The translations under genes and the position numbers were made by a program. From contig NZ_CP136864.1 of assembly GCF_045689235.1 (NCBI RefSeq), positions 3,162,001 through 3,226,000 of the forward strand: 64,000 bases of DNA, written 5' to 3'. The notes below the pieces were generated by a model. That model saw nothing but the letters and a program-made list of their open reading frames with translations, ran no database searches and was not told the origin of the DNA. Origin of the DNA: Congregibacter variabilis. Lineage in GTDB: Bacteria; Pseudomonadota; Gammaproteobacteria; Pseudomonadales; Halieaceae. Shown piece after piece: positions 17,716 through 26,982 of the stretch (positions are counted from its first letter, which is position 1; every line of letters begins with the position of its first letter).

Positions 17716-18432
17716 TCATCGCAACTTCTCAAAAAGGTAATAGTTCTCTGGATCGAAGAAACCAATGCTGGCGATTCGATCTACCGGAATGACTTTTTTG
17801 AAGTCGGCGTCATTAAGGTTGCTTTTGCCATCGCCTAGTTTAGCGATCACGTCACTGTAGTTGTCAGTGAATTTGAGTTCTTTAGTGACTGGAGATCGAT
17901 ATCCGCTGAGAGCAGGAACCACAGAAAAAAACGTTTCAGGCTCATGAGGCTCACGCATCCCCTGCTGCACCCAGCCCACGTAGACTTTATTGTCATCAAG
18001 CGAAATCATCACCATCGTACCGTCCTGATTCGCCCTCTCCGAAGCCTCGATAAAGAAATTCTCTAAACCGTTACCATGCTCTTTAATCCAATCCACCAAG
18101 ACCTCGTAGGGGGATCGGGCGTCCATCCAGTTGGCACAAATAGCCGAGAGATACGAAAGTGGCAGCGTTAAAAATGCAGCTCCTGAATGGTCAAAAAGAG
18201 CAAATTCTCCCCACCACTTCGTTACAACAATAAACGCCTCGAGCTGATCGAGTACGACAACAAAAAACCTGGAAACTACCGCAAAAACCAGCCCGGCTAT
18301 CGAGGCAAAGAAAATTAGGCGTGTTCGATCCGAGCGGGCGGAATCTATGGACGTTCTTTTCCACTTATGGACAAACCAGAAGCCTGATATTAGTGGAATG
18401 AGTATAAGATTGAATGGAATTGAGTAGCCCAA
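17716..18432 (-). CDS. Membrane protein, unknown
   Basis: 238 aa. Three hydrophobic stretches lie in the first 120 residues (FNLILIPLISGFWFVH, LIFFASIAGLVFAVVSRFFVVVL, and AAFLTLPLSYLSAICANW). A soluble part follows (VYVGWVQQGMREPHEPETFF, ALSGYRS, ELKFTDNYSDVIAKL, VIPVDRIASIGFFD). I cannot name the family. The TTG start at 18432 lies 18 bp after the stop of the small gene upstream, so the two probably form an operon. It is the first gene inside segment A, possibly cargo. Confidence 0.6.
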   Translation of the reverse strand: MGYSIPFNLILIPLISGFWFVHKWKRTSIDSARSDRTRLIFFASIAGLVFAVVSRFFVVVLDQLEAFIVVTKWWGEFALFDHSGAAFLTLPLSYLSAICANWMDARSPYEVLVDWIKEHGNGLENFFIEASERANQDGTMVMISLDDNKVYVGWVQQGMREPHEPETFFSVVPALSGYRSPVTKELKFTDNYSDVIAKLGDGKSNLNDADFKKVIPVDRIASIGFFDPENYYLFEKLR

Positions 18433-18450
18433 TCCAGCGCGCTACCGCAG

Positions 18451-18630
18451 CTATTTCGTTTTTATATTTTGAAGCTTTTGTAAAACTCGCTGCCCGCTGT
18501 CAGAGGATGCAACCTTCGTAACATCCAAAGTGATAGCGCCGCCTTGGATAGACAATGCACCAGGCCCAGGCAGCGACTTTACAGACCGAGCCCGAGATTG
18601 AGTGTCTTTGATAAGGAGAGGAGACTTCAT
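18451..18630 (-). CDS. Small protein, 59 aa
   Basis: A 59-codon frame beginning MKSPLLIKDTQSRARSVKSL and ending LQKLQNIKTK. It is basic, with a central Gly/Ala/Val part. There is no clear ribosome site before the ATG, but an AT-rich promoter-like stretch (TTGTATTCG, TATATTATTA) precedes it. It sits 18 bp upstream of the membrane-protein gene on the same strand, which supports it being real. No family recognised. Confidence 0.5.
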   Translation of the reverse strand: MKSPLLIKDTQSRARSVKSLPGPGALSIQGGAITLDVTKVASSDSGQRVLQKLQNIKTK

Positions 18631-18799
18631 ACACTAATAATATACCAAAACGAATACAAACATATGCTTAATGTGGCCGCAGCTGAGCGCCATGAGTCAA
18701 TACCAAGCGATTTCTAGTTTAATCTTTTTCTTCAAGGCTACTAGACTCTCTAAGCGCGTGTGCTGCTCACATGCAGGTGGGTGTCGGAGATTAAAGATT

Positions 18800-18859
18800 A
18801 TCAACAAAGCAGAGGTTGTTGACAATTGCTTCGTTGTCAACGAAACTTATTTTGTTGAT
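18800..18859. promoter_or_regulatory. Nested inverted repeats upstream of the Zn-ribbon gene
   Basis: The inner pair is GTTGACAA (18818-18825) and TTGTCAAC (18834-18841). The outer pair is ATCAACAAA (18800-18808) and TTTGTTGAT (18851-18859). They end 16 bp before the ATG of the gene at 18876. They could form an operator read by a dimeric repressor, or a leader hairpin hiding the ribosome site GGAGAG. Confidence 0.5.
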
Positions 18860-18875
18860 ATTTGGAGAGCAGGGC

Positions 18876-19592
18876 ATGGACCTTAATGTTTACGACCTTT
18901 ATGGCAATAACGCCGCTATAGCATGCCCAAGTTGTAATGAGCCTTACATTGTCACTACGTGGAATGAGGAAAAGAAAGGAGCCAGACCCTGCCCCCACTG
19001 CGGTGAGAGGCCCGGCATCCGATTTGCAGATGTCCAGTCCGTCTACAAAACAGCAACGTCTGGAGAGCCAACCCTAGAGCGAGTAACCCGGCTTTACTTT
19101 AGTCGGCATTGGGTAGGCACCAATCGATGGTGTTTGTTCACGGCAGCCGACGGAACGATCTATAAATATGATCATGATGCGGTACTCGAGCAGCTAGCGG
19201 CCGCAGGCGGTAACTTGAAGAATACCAAGTCTTGGATTGGGCGGGGTATATACCACTTCCCGCAGCTCAGCATATCTCAGAGGGCTATTCTCGAGCCTTA
19301 CATCATTGGCAAGGAGAGCATAGACATTAGAGTAGAAGTCGGATCAATTCTTCGTTTCCTGAATCAAAAAAAGACTCGCTGTACTTATGGCGCTATTGCA
19401 GACGCCCTTGGCGTTAATGTAATGAAGGTTGCGGGCTTGCTTGGAAGGCGCAGACCGGAGGCGTCATGGGTGGTGAACAAAACTACTCTGAGGCCAACAG
19501 GGTACGAACCTGATGAAGAGCACTCTAGCTTGTATGACAGCGATACAGTCATAACTTCTGGCGCTGAATTGATGGCGGCGATGGAACAGTGA
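18876..19592 (+). CDS. Zinc-ribbon protein with C-terminal helix-turn-helix-like region
   Basis: 238 aa from ATG 18876, which is preceded by GGAGAG at six bases. The N-terminus has two CxxC pairs, CPSCNEPY and CPHCGERPG, about 21 residues apart: a zinc ribbon. The C-terminal part (TYGAIADALGVNVMKVAGLLGRRRPEASWVVN) has a helix-turn-helix look and ends with a LRPTGY element seen in small DNA-binding proteins. Nested inverted repeats precede the gene, so autoregulation is possible. A regulator or DNA-binding cargo protein; function not known. Confidence 0.6.
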   Translation: MDLNVYDLYGNNAAIACPSCNEPYIVTTWNEEKKGARPCPHCGERPGIRFADVQSVYKTATSGEPTLERVTRLYFSRHWVGTNRWCLFTAADGTIYKYDHDAVLEQLAAAGGNLKNTKSWIGRGIYHFPQLSISQRAILEPYIIGKESIDIRVEVGSILRFLNQKKTRCTYGAIADALGVNVMKVAGLLGRRRPEASWVVNKTTLRPTGYEPDEEHSSLYDSDTVITSGAELMAAMEQ

Positions 19593-19698
19593 GCTCCCAA
19601 AATCCTTGAGTTAGTCACATGCCAATTTGAGGCTACACTGCCCGAAATTGACCCCTCAAGCGACAATTCCGCGCAGCATCCAGCATAAGGTGTAGTCG

Positions 19699-19917
19699 CT
19701 ATTTCACTGCGCCACCGGGTGCGAGAACGAATGTGAATCCGTCGCGAACCACAGTAACCCCTGATCTCAACAGTTTTCGGTCCTTCAATCGTTCTGAGGC
19801 AGTGCTCTTCACACCAAGCTCCCGCAGAGCGGTCTTATAGGCTGGAAAATAGGTCCCGTGGTCAGGGATACCTCTCCCCGTTACGACAACACATACTCTA
19901 GTGCCCGGCGTACGGTC
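19699..19917 (-). other. 73-codon in-frame continuation after the GmrSD-like gene stop
   Basis: Directly after the TGA of the DUF262 gene, the same frame stays open for 73 codons to a TAG at 19699. It encodes TRVCVVTGRGIPDHGTYFP, then AYKTALRELGVKSTASERL, then VTVVRDGFTFVLAPGGAVK. The composition looks protein-like, but there is no ATG, GTG or TTG early in the frame. It may be the former C-terminal domain of the nuclease cut off by a stop mutation, or a readthrough product. The rest of 19593-19699 holds no gene. Confidence 0.4.
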
Positions 19918-22092
19918 TCACTCCTCGCTGAGGTAGTCCTCGGTCGCCTCGTTTTCATCAATTCCTAACGCGTCAACATACTGAGTGCGTATATCTCGAA
20001 GCGATGTATCGCCGTCCGGATCAATACACCAAAAACCCCAGCCATTGGTACTACTCTGCTTAACAGCTTTCCCGGCAGCGCTAAGCGACGTGTAGGTTTT
20101 GCCTTTGTAGGCGACTTGGCCATCGGATGTTATCTCAGCTGTCGCACCGCTATATTTGCCTTGTCGAGAGTAGAGCTTTTGGCCTACTTCGATAACACCT
20201 TCGCTGAGTAGATCCAGTAGATCAATCGTGTGGATGCTCGCTTTGCGCTCGTCAGTGAGTCGAACGCGGTGTCCTTCCGGGACTTGCCAGATAGTGAGGA
20301 CTAACTCGATCAGTTCGTCGGTTCTCTTCTGAATGTTTGCTTCTGACCAAGACGCTGAATCTGCGTCCACAATGCGAGAGTTCATGAGAAGCACATCATT
20401 CTCTTTGAGTTTGTAAACCTTTCCTTTCTCTCCCGCCCAGGGTCCGTTAGAAACTTTGCTATTCAGTCTCTGTGACAGAAGAGTGAGGTTACCAAGTCGA
20501 TGCAAATGCAGATCGCGCTCATACTCCTCAAGCCCGTCTGGTAATGGCCAGTTTGCATGCCAGTTTCGAGGCATCAAATGTTCAATGTGGAAGTGCCCGC
20601 GGCGAACGCGCATCGCTGATAGAGATCCCTTTTCTGAGTCCCATCCGCGAAGCTGATCTTCCAGTGCCTCAAGAACCATGCGCAGTCTCCCTCTGGAGAG
20701 TCGGCGGTAGATGGGCAGGGTGCTTAACGATGTGCGCACTTCATCATCGTCCGGCCAATAGGTGGACTCAGATGACTGAGAGCGCAAGTACTTCTCAATC
20801 ACGTCGGCCGTGCTACTGGGCGCTGTTTTACGAATCAGGTCAACAAGCCCCGCCATCACGGTGCCGTAGGATTTTGTAGTAGCTTTGACAAGCATTCGGC
20901 GCGCAAGCCAGCTCTCGATGATGCCAAGCGCTCTATCCAGCACCGGCTGCGTAGGCACGCCTTCTTTGTGATCTAGCATCGACAGGAGTACGGGCTTGAC
21001 GGTTTCTGTTTCCATCGCCTGCGTCCGATATACGAACAACGCTAGACGGCTGATGTTGCCCTCGGTTTGCGCAGCTTCTTCTACAAACGACTGGTAGATG
21101 TTGCAAGACCGATGTATCTCCGACAATACTTTTTGCATAGGCAGTTTGTTTTCGTACTCGGCAAAGACCTTGAAGCGGGAGAACACCTCTTTCGGCGAGA
21201 TTTCCTCTCCTGTTTCGGCTACCAGCCATTGTGAGAGAAACGTCGCTGAGCGGGGTGACTTGGCTCGACCGAAACTGATCTCATGCTCCCAGAATTTGGT
21301 TTCAAATTGCCGCCAGTGATCCTGATAAGACTTTTCAACATCAGACTCTTGCTCAAGCAGACTCTGAAAAACGTAGTTTTTGATTAGGTCGGCAGCGGTC
21401 AGTGGTGTTCCACGCGCATTCAACGTTTCAAATATCTCCTGCGCGTTTTCATCTTCCGCAAGGTCGATAACCACCAGTTGTAGCAATTCTCGGGATGCTC
21501 GTTCCAATGCGTCTGCACGCTCGCTCAGTGCGTTGTCACCTTCAGCGTAGAGCCATGCTCTGCACTCTTCGGCAAAGTATCGGTGAGCCTCTACTAGCCG
21601 ATGATGTTTGTATTTGAGATTGGAGTAATCCACTGGAATTGGAGCCCCCATCACCTCGTTGAATGCAGCGCGATCTCTATTGGTGGGCCAAACTTTATAT
21701 TGGTCTTCATGCTGACGCCGAAACGGTTCAGGGTTTTCTACCAACATCAGCAGTCTACTGGCAGCGCTGTCCTGTCCTGCACTATGTATTTCCGCATGAA
21801 TAGCATCCAGCATTATCTGCAAGGTCGTGAGTCGCTGTTGTCCGTCAATGACGGACCGTTGCTGGAGACTACCGGTGATGGACTTGATTTGTTGCAGAAC
21901 AATCGCGCCGAGAAAGTGCGGCTGGCTGTGCTGACTATTCGCTAATGAGCGTTCGGTTACACGAAGCACATCCTTCCACAATGGTTCCCACTGGCGTTCT
22001 TCGTTCCAAACATAGGGCCTCTGAAATAGGGGCACCAGTAATCGCTGCGGTTGCATAAAAATACTGTTCGGAGTTTTTACCTGCGTATCCAT
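19918..22092 (-). CDS. DUF262/DUF1524 GmrSD-type restriction protein
   Basis: 724 aa. The N-terminal DUF262 domain has VPLFQRPYVWNEERQW near residue 19 and VIDGQQRLTTLQIML near 81, the nucleotide-dependent ParB/Srx-like fold. The C-terminal DUF1524 HNH nuclease has FHIEHLMPRNW near 495 and LHRLGNLTLLSQRLNSKVSN near 523. A last small domain (AYKGKTYTSLSAAGKAVKQS) resembles DUF4357/RAMA-type domains. GmrSD proteins are type IV restriction enzymes that attack modified phage DNA. A single-gene fused form is common. It is defence cargo of segment A, next to the integrase module. Confidence 0.87.
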   Translation of the reverse strand: MDTQVKTPNSIFMQPQRLLVPLFQRPYVWNEERQWEPLWKDVLRVTERSLANSQHSQPHFLGAIVLQQIKSITGSLQQRSVIDGQQRLTTLQIMLDAIHAEIHSAGQDSAASRLLMLVENPEPFRRQHEDQYKVWPTNRDRAAFNEVMGAPIPVDYSNLKYKHHRLVEAHRYFAEECRAWLYAEGDNALSERADALERASRELLQLVVIDLAEDENAQEIFETLNARGTPLTAADLIKNYVFQSLLEQESDVEKSYQDHWRQFETKFWEHEISFGRAKSPRSATFLSQWLVAETGEEISPKEVFSRFKVFAEYENKLPMQKVLSEIHRSCNIYQSFVEEAAQTEGNISRLALFVYRTQAMETETVKPVLLSMLDHKEGVPTQPVLDRALGIIESWLARRMLVKATTKSYGTVMAGLVDLIRKTAPSSTADVIEKYLRSQSSESTYWPDDDEVRTSLSTLPIYRRLSRGRLRMVLEALEDQLRGWDSEKGSLSAMRVRRGHFHIEHLMPRNWHANWPLPDGLEEYERDLHLHRLGNLTLLSQRLNSKVSNGPWAGEKGKVYKLKENDVLLMNSRIVDADSASWSEANIQKRTDELIELVLTIWQVPEGHRVRLTDERKASIHTIDLLDLLSEGVIEVGQKLYSRQGKYSGATAEITSDGQVAYKGKTYTSLSAAGKAVKQSSTNGWGFWCIDPDGDTSLRDIRTQYVDALGIDENEATEDYLSEE

Positions 22093-22192
22093 CTATGTTT
22101 ATCCGACGGGATTCAATTCAAGGTAGTCTGCGTTCCAACACCTGCTTTTACAATGCTTGAAACCAGATCACGATGGGAACTAGGAGATGTGT

Positions 22193-22489
22193 ATGACGGA
22201 CTCTGACCGGTCGGTCTTGAATCAACAGGATTTCCAAGCCGCACTGTTAGATATTCACGACGTGGACGACGTGAAGGTTTCCCGTGCGTATTTGGACGCG
22301 GGTTGTGATCCCCTCTGGCCTCGCTTTGAGCGGGCAGCGGTAAATCAGTATGTGGAAGGGCAATCAGTCATTGGCCGGTATGCTATTTGGGCAAATACGG
22401 TTAGGGATAACATCCTTGAGGGAATGGAGTCCCTCGAAGAGGGGGGACGCGTCCCAAGCGCATACCCATTTTGTCAGAGCGGTGAATAG
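22193..22489 (+). CDS. Small acidic hypothetical protein
   Basis: 98 aa from ATG 22193 with AGGAG six bases upstream (an ATG at 22187 overlaps that spacing). Acidic, no signal peptide or membrane segment (DSDRSVLNQQDFQAALLDIH, DVKVSRAYLDAGCDPLWPRF). I do not recognise it. It lies divergently from the GmrSD-like gene and convergent with the integrase. A small regulator or anti-defence protein is possible but not supported. Confidence 0.55.
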   Translation: MTDSDRSVLNQQDFQAALLDIHDVDDVKVSRAYLDAGCDPLWPRFERAAVNQYVEGQSVIGRYAIWANTVRDNILEGMESLEEGGRVPSAYPFCQSGE

Positions 22490-22643
22490 CCTGTCAGCAT
22501 TTAGCGAGCTGCAATCTCTCTTGGAGGTGAAGACAGTCTCCGGCAGGAAGGGTTAGGCTGTTTTTTTCCTCGCGCGCGATGTAAAAAATTTGTTGCGGAC
22601 GGTGTAGCAGGAGATATAGGTCAAAGGGGACCCATGGGGGGGG

Positions 22644-22670
22644 AAGTAAAGGCCCCATTGCGGGGCCATA
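22644..22670 (-). terminator. Rho-independent terminator of the integrase gene
   Basis: On the minus strand GGCCCC, loop GCAAT, GGGGCC is followed by TTTACTT. The stem is 6 bp, all G-C. It starts about 10 bp after the integrase stop codon. Confidence 0.7.
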
Positions 22671-22677
22671 TCGAAGA

Positions 22678-23856
22678 TTATTTCGCCATCGCCGCACTGA
22701 TGGCGTCTGATGCACTATTTGCCGCCTGTTGCAGGCTGTCCTTGGAGAGGTGGGCATAGCGCATTGTCACCTTCGGATCCGAGTGGCCCAAGGCCTGCTG
22801 AACCTCGTAGAGGGAGTGTCCAGCGTTTACGAGCATACTCGCATAGGAATGCCTCAAGTCATGCAAACGAAAGTCGCCGAGGGCTGCCTTGTCCCGGATG
22901 CCGTACCAGACCTTATTGATGGTCCCCAGCGGACCGCGCTTGCCGACGAAAAGGCGTCCCTGCGGCTTGTGTCGTGTTCTGGCCTCCAGCTCATCAAGAA
23001 CTGACAGCGCGACGTCATTGAGGACGACTGATCGCCGCTTCTTCGACTTGCTGTTCTTTGCCTGGATCACCCAGGTCCGGCGGGACCGGTCTATGTCCGT
23101 CCATTCAGCCGACAGTGCTTCACCAACCCGTGCACCCGTAGCCAGCAGCCACAAAATCGCGCAGCAGACCGGTCGGTTCTTATGCGCTTTTAGCACTTTC
23201 AGGAGCCTTTGCAGCTCTTCCTCTGATAGATAACGTTCCACCTGATTGTCGGCATTGAACTGCTTCACCTTCGCCGTTGGGTTGTTGGTAAGCAGGCCCC
23301 AGTCTACGGCCATGTTCAGGGCGTGGCGAATCAGCTTCAAATGGTGATCTGCCGTGGCGGGAGCCATGCCTTCTTCTCGCAGCTCGTTGTGGAACTGCTG
23401 CACTGACTGTCGGGTGATGGCATTGACCGGCGTTGCACCGAAGCGATCTGACAGCCTGAGCCGTTGCATGTCGGCGTCGTTCTTCCAGGTCCGTTTTACC
23501 TGCTTGGCATGCGGCAGGTAGCTGTCTTCAAAGAACTGATTCCAAGTTGGTACAGCCTTGCGCTGCCGAGCCTCGGCCTGGGGGTCTTTACCATTGGCGA
23601 TCTCGGCCTTCAGCTGCTTAGCCTTTTTTCGCGCTACTCCAAGGCTGAGATCCTGAGAAGTGCCGATCTTTGTGTGCGCTGTCTTGCCGGCTGCGTTCCT
23701 GTGGCGCAGATACAGCGTGCCTTGATAAGCGTTAGTGTCTCGAACCTCCAAATAGAGACCAGAGACAAGGGTGTCGCAATATTCGATGCGCCGCTTACCG
23801 GGAGGGCAAGGCGGTGGTCGGTCGAGGTGTTGTTGGGTTAAGCGTAGTTTGGGCAT
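22678..23856 (-). CDS. int: Tyrosine site-specific integrase (P4-like)
   Basis: 392 aa. An N-terminal DUF4102-like arm-binding part (EYCDTLVSGLYLEVRD), a SAM-like core-binding domain (TWNQFFEDSYLPHAKQ, TRQSVQQFHNELREEGM) and a catalytic domain are all present. Catalytic residues seen: Arg in LLATGARVGEAL, Lys in KNSKSKKRRSVVL, HDLRHSYAS, GHSDPKVTMRYAH, with the Tyr nucleophile in RYAH. It is the only recombinase of this class in the window, so it is the likely enzyme for all the tRNA-Ile2 att copies. It lies 5 kb from the nearest att, unlike most tRNA-targeting integrases. It is followed by a good terminator. Confidence 0.94.
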   Translation of the reverse strand: MPKLRLTQQHLDRPPPCPPGKRRIEYCDTLVSGLYLEVRDTNAYQGTLYLRHRNAAGKTAHTKIGTSQDLSLGVARKKAKQLKAEIANGKDPQAEARQRKAVPTWNQFFEDSYLPHAKQVKRTWKNDADMQRLRLSDRFGATPVNAITRQSVQQFHNELREEGMAPATADHHLKLIRHALNMAVDWGLLTNNPTAKVKQFNADNQVERYLSEEELQRLLKVLKAHKNRPVCCAILWLLATGARVGEALSAEWTDIDRSRRTWVIQAKNSKSKKRRSVVLNDVALSVLDELEARTRHKPQGRLFVGKRGPLGTINKVWYGIRDKAALGDFRLHDLRHSYASMLVNAGHSLYEVQQALGHSDPKVTMRYAHLSKDSLQQAANSASDAISAAMAK

Positions 23857-23907
23857 GGGTAGTCTTCCTCTATGCCGTGGTGGAAAGAAAGTTCGATCAA
23901 TGCGTGT

Positions 23908-23928
23908 GGGGTTTTGGGGTTGTTGGGG
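23908..23928 (+). promoter_or_regulatory. Triple-GGGG motif, copy 1
   Basis: GGGG-N4-GGGG-N5-GGGG, 52 bp upstream of the integrase start. The spacers are TTTT and TTGTT. The same spacing pattern recurs at 24025, 28123 and 29485, all inside the integrase-primase half of segment A. Confidence 0.55.
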
Positions 23929-24024
23929 TTTGTATCGGCCGGCCGGCCGGCAGGGAGTGCAGCGGACACCACACGATGGAAGTGCCCGCTATTCTCATGC
24001 AGCTGATTTACGGACCGACAAGAA

Positions 24025-24045
24025 CCCCGGATACCCCGAAACCCC
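24025..24045 (-). promoter_or_regulatory. Triple-GGGG motif, copy 2 (minus strand)
   Basis: On the minus strand GGGG-TTTC-GGGG-TATCC-GGGG, between the primase stop (10 bp away) and the integrase. It has the same N4/N5 spacing as copy 1 but the opposite orientation, so the two face each other across about 100 bp. Confidence 0.55.
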
Positions 24046-24055
24046 GTCGTCTAAC

Positions 24056-26728
24056 TCAGTACAAATCCTCGTCATCGCCGAGGTCAGCGTCTGCGCTCGG
24101 AAGGTCAGGTGAGATAGGCGTGTCCGAGGCTGGGCTGGCACCGGTTTTCACCACGCGATAGCGGTGGGCATGTTTACCCTCCAAACTGCCCCGATCCGCC
24201 CGCTCCAAACGAAGACCTGCTGCGATTCGCCCTGCATTGCGCGTCAAATACCAGCCAAGTCGGCGGGGATCGATTTTGCCACTGTCGTTAGCGATGGTGC
24301 GGAGGGCCTCTTCTAAGCCATCCTCAGCGTCGCCGTCATGCTGAGGTCCGAAGCCGGTTTTGGAGAGAGCCGCAGTAATCAACTCGCTGGGCTGTTTCCA
24401 CTCATTACCGAGGGCCGTATACCAGGCTTGCAATAGCCCTATCAGGTTCTCTTTTTCTGGGTCAGCGGCTCTTAGGCGCTGCTGCGAATTGACAGGATCC
24501 GGGAACCCTAGCCACCGAATTGGATGACAGACCCGCCGACTCCACCCTTCGAAGCGGCCGAGCACATCCCCGTCGAACTCTGTGCAGCCTGCCCGCTGGT
24601 AGCCCTTGAGTATCGTGAGCAGCGCAGTGAGTAGCTCTGGGCGGTGTTCCAGTACCCACTGTGGGAGGTTGCGTTCCTTGAACTGACGTCGCTCGGGGTG
24701 CTCGACACCAGCATCCAAGCTAATGAGTAGGCTGCGGCGCACCATGTCACCGCGCACCGTGAGGTTGTTGCCAGTAGCAGCCAGCGTGCAGCAGACCGGC
24801 AACTTGATCGTGTTACTGGTTCCTAGCACCCGATCTGTCCACTCAGTGGTCGTCAAAAGCACGTTGAGGCTATCGCCTCCTATGGGTCGAGAATAGTTGT
24901 CCAGATTGAGACTCGTGAGCCCCTGCAATACAAACGCGGTGATGCGTTTGCGCATCTCCTCCTCGCTTTCTTTACCGCTGACTGGCGGCATAAGCGCCGC
25001 ATCGACACCCCGCACTATCAGGTTGGCCACTTCCAGTAGAAGCCCTTTTCCCGTGCCGGGAGCAGTGGCACTGACCCCAAACATTGGCGCCGTGGGTAAT
25101 GAAGAACGTAGTAAAAGCGTCAGCATATATGCCAGCAGCACACTCCGATCTAGCTCGGTATCCTCAAAGGGAAATTCCGAGAACGCCGCAAGCACTTTTT
25201 CCGCGGCAGCCTTAGCGTCCTTCAACGTCACTTTGTCCGGTAGGGTGATGCCCGTCACCTGACCCTCGACATAGAGCTGGGTCTCGGCATCGTAGGCGGG
25301 TCCGCAGATCAATGTTCCATCTTCCCGCATTATCGGCGCTTCGCAGATGCCCCTGAGTTGCGGTATGCCTTGCCATCTCCCGTATGCGTCGAGCAGCGTC
25401 GTGACTACTGATCTGCAAGGGTTTGCAGGGATCCAACCGCTTTTCTTATGAAACCGCTCCCAAGCGATAAAACTACTAAGCTCTAACGCCATAGTCGTTG
25501 CTTTGTAAGGCACGATGCTCGCTGTTCCTGCGGGAATCTCGATGTCGTCCTGTGTTGTTTCTACTTCGGAGTGTGCTATACGCACGAGGTTACACCCGCG
25601 TTGAAAGCCCACCGGTGGGTCCTGCCTGCCCAGTTCCGCCACGACCTGATTAACATTGGAGTGAAGGAGCCCGCCAGCGATCCTAATTACCGGGCGGGTG
25701 TCGAGTTCGCGACGCGCAGATGCTGAGGCCGCAGCGAAGTCCCTATCATGCTCCAGGATGCAATACACGCTGAAATAGTCGTGAGCGTATGGCGGATTAC
25801 CGTCTGCATTCAGGGGATCTGACCCATGGTGCGAATACACGCGGTAGACGCCGTCGTCGCAGCGGAATACCACCGCACCGGCACTGCCACTGGTGGATTC
25901 AGGGCACATCAAGCGATAGCTCGGCGCACCGTTTATCTCACTGATGCCGCGCAGTGCATATCTTTTTGATTGCAGCAGTTCCAGCAGTTCTCGTGCACCG
26001 TCGTGCGCATCGGTGAACTGGCTCGCGATTGAATCAGGATCGCGTGGGGTTGCAGAGTGCGGCTGCGTCGGCAGCTTACGAAAGGTCTCGTCCGCAAAAG
26101 GCTCGTCAGCTGGAACCTCCGGCGCTTCATAAATCGGCCCTTCCGTAAAAGATAGGCACAGGTACTCTTGGTCTTCCGACGCGCGCCGAGGTTCGTACCA
26201 GGGCTGCGACATCGAGTTGTTTTCTTTCACGTTAACGAGGGGAACGCCTCTGTCGGCCAAGCGGTCGCAAATCTGTTGCGCAGCTATAGTTATTTGCTTT
26301 TGGCCCATCGGCGACGTCGCAATCAACACGCGATACCTATTGCCTTTCCCTACCTGGCAATGCGAGTGCGTTGGGTACAGAAGATGGTTGATCCCCTCTT
26401 GGCGCAGTGCATCGTGCACAGCCGTTGGATCCGGTGCCCCCTCAAATACTTCACCCGTAGCAGGATCGAAGCTGCGGTCGCCATCTAGGACGAGTAGCTC
26501 CGCGTGTTGGATGTTGGCGTCAGCTCGGGTGGAGCAACCTTCGCGAAGGGGGCCACGAACAAAATAAGAGCCATCTTTTTCGCCCACGGGTGGCGGTTCT
26601 GAGAACTGCTCAATGAGCTGCCCCAAGGTGAGCTCGACGTTCGTGAGCTGTTTATTAGTTACACCACCGGCACTGCGTGCAATACGGAGCTGATGGCCCG
26701 CCTGATCTGTCTTTGTTTTGTTAGTCAT
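24056..26728 (-). CDS. Primase/helicase-like replication protein
   Basis: 890 aa from ATG 26728, which has AGGAA about five bases upstream; the frame is open further up but without a ribosome site. The N-terminal half contains AELLVLDGDRSFDP (a DxD-like primase motif), and RYRVLIATSP. The C-terminal half has a P-loop, GVSATAPGTGKGLLLEV, near residue 595, then SLNLDNYSRPIGGDSLN (acidic Walker B-like) and CTLAATGNNLTVRGDMVRRS (sensor-like, ending in an Arg pair). This is the layout of primase-helicase proteins of plasmids, P4-like satellites and integrative elements. It probably replicates the excised element. Confidence 0.75.
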   Translation of the reverse strand: MTNKTKTDQAGHQLRIARSAGGVTNKQLTNVELTLGQLIEQFSEPPPVGEKDGSYFVRGPLREGCSTRADANIQHAELLVLDGDRSFDPATGEVFEGAPDPTAVHDALRQEGINHLLYPTHSHCQVGKGNRYRVLIATSPMGQKQITIAAQQICDRLADRGVPLVNVKENNSMSQPWYEPRRASEDQEYLCLSFTEGPIYEAPEVPADEPFADETFRKLPTQPHSATPRDPDSIASQFTDAHDGARELLELLQSKRYALRGISEINGAPSYRLMCPESTSGSAGAVVFRCDDGVYRVYSHHGSDPLNADGNPPYAHDYFSVYCILEHDRDFAAASASARRELDTRPVIRIAGGLLHSNVNQVVAELGRQDPPVGFQRGCNLVRIAHSEVETTQDDIEIPAGTASIVPYKATTMALELSSFIAWERFHKKSGWIPANPCRSVVTTLLDAYGRWQGIPQLRGICEAPIMREDGTLICGPAYDAETQLYVEGQVTGITLPDKVTLKDAKAAAEKVLAAFSEFPFEDTELDRSVLLAYMLTLLLRSSLPTAPMFGVSATAPGTGKGLLLEVANLIVRGVDAALMPPVSGKESEEEMRKRITAFVLQGLTSLNLDNYSRPIGGDSLNVLLTTTEWTDRVLGTSNTIKLPVCCTLAATGNNLTVRGDMVRRSLLISLDAGVEHPERRQFKERNLPQWVLEHRPELLTALLTILKGYQRAGCTEFDGDVLGRFEGWSRRVCHPIRWLGFPDPVNSQQRLRAADPEKENLIGLLQAWYTALGNEWKQPSELITAALSKTGFGPQHDGDAEDGLEEALRTIANDSGKIDPRRLGWYLTRNAGRIAAGLRLERADRGSLEGKHAHRYRVVKTGASPASDTPISPDLPSADADLGDDEDLY

Positions 26729-26872
26729 ACAAGTTCCTACCCATACTCCATCGGCTGGAGCGAACCACGAGCCTGGATGGCCCATGGTTGGTAGGCGTTG
26801 CTAGCAAGTTGCACGAGGCATTGGAGCGTTGGTTGAGTCGGAAAGCGTCGTTATATCAGTAGGTTAGGCTGA

Positions 26873-26927
26873 CAAAAAAAATCAAAAAAAAATTTGCGTG
26901 CAGGGTTGCTGGCAATCGTGTGATTGC
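26873..26927. other. A-tract and hairpin beside the replication gene
   Basis: Two A-runs (eight to nine A each, 26873-26892) are followed by a perfect hairpin GCAATC-GTGT-GATTGC at 26912-26927. They lie in the 250 bp between the primase start and the next gene. A-tracts with inverted repeats next to a replication gene suggest a possible origin. On the minus strand the same T-run could instead be an imperfect terminator for the upstream gene. The two readings cannot be separated here. Confidence 0.35.
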
Positions 26928-26982
26928 TGAGACGGTGGAGCGCTAGGTCGTCATTTCTGGAACCACCTGTAGCGGTGGTGTC

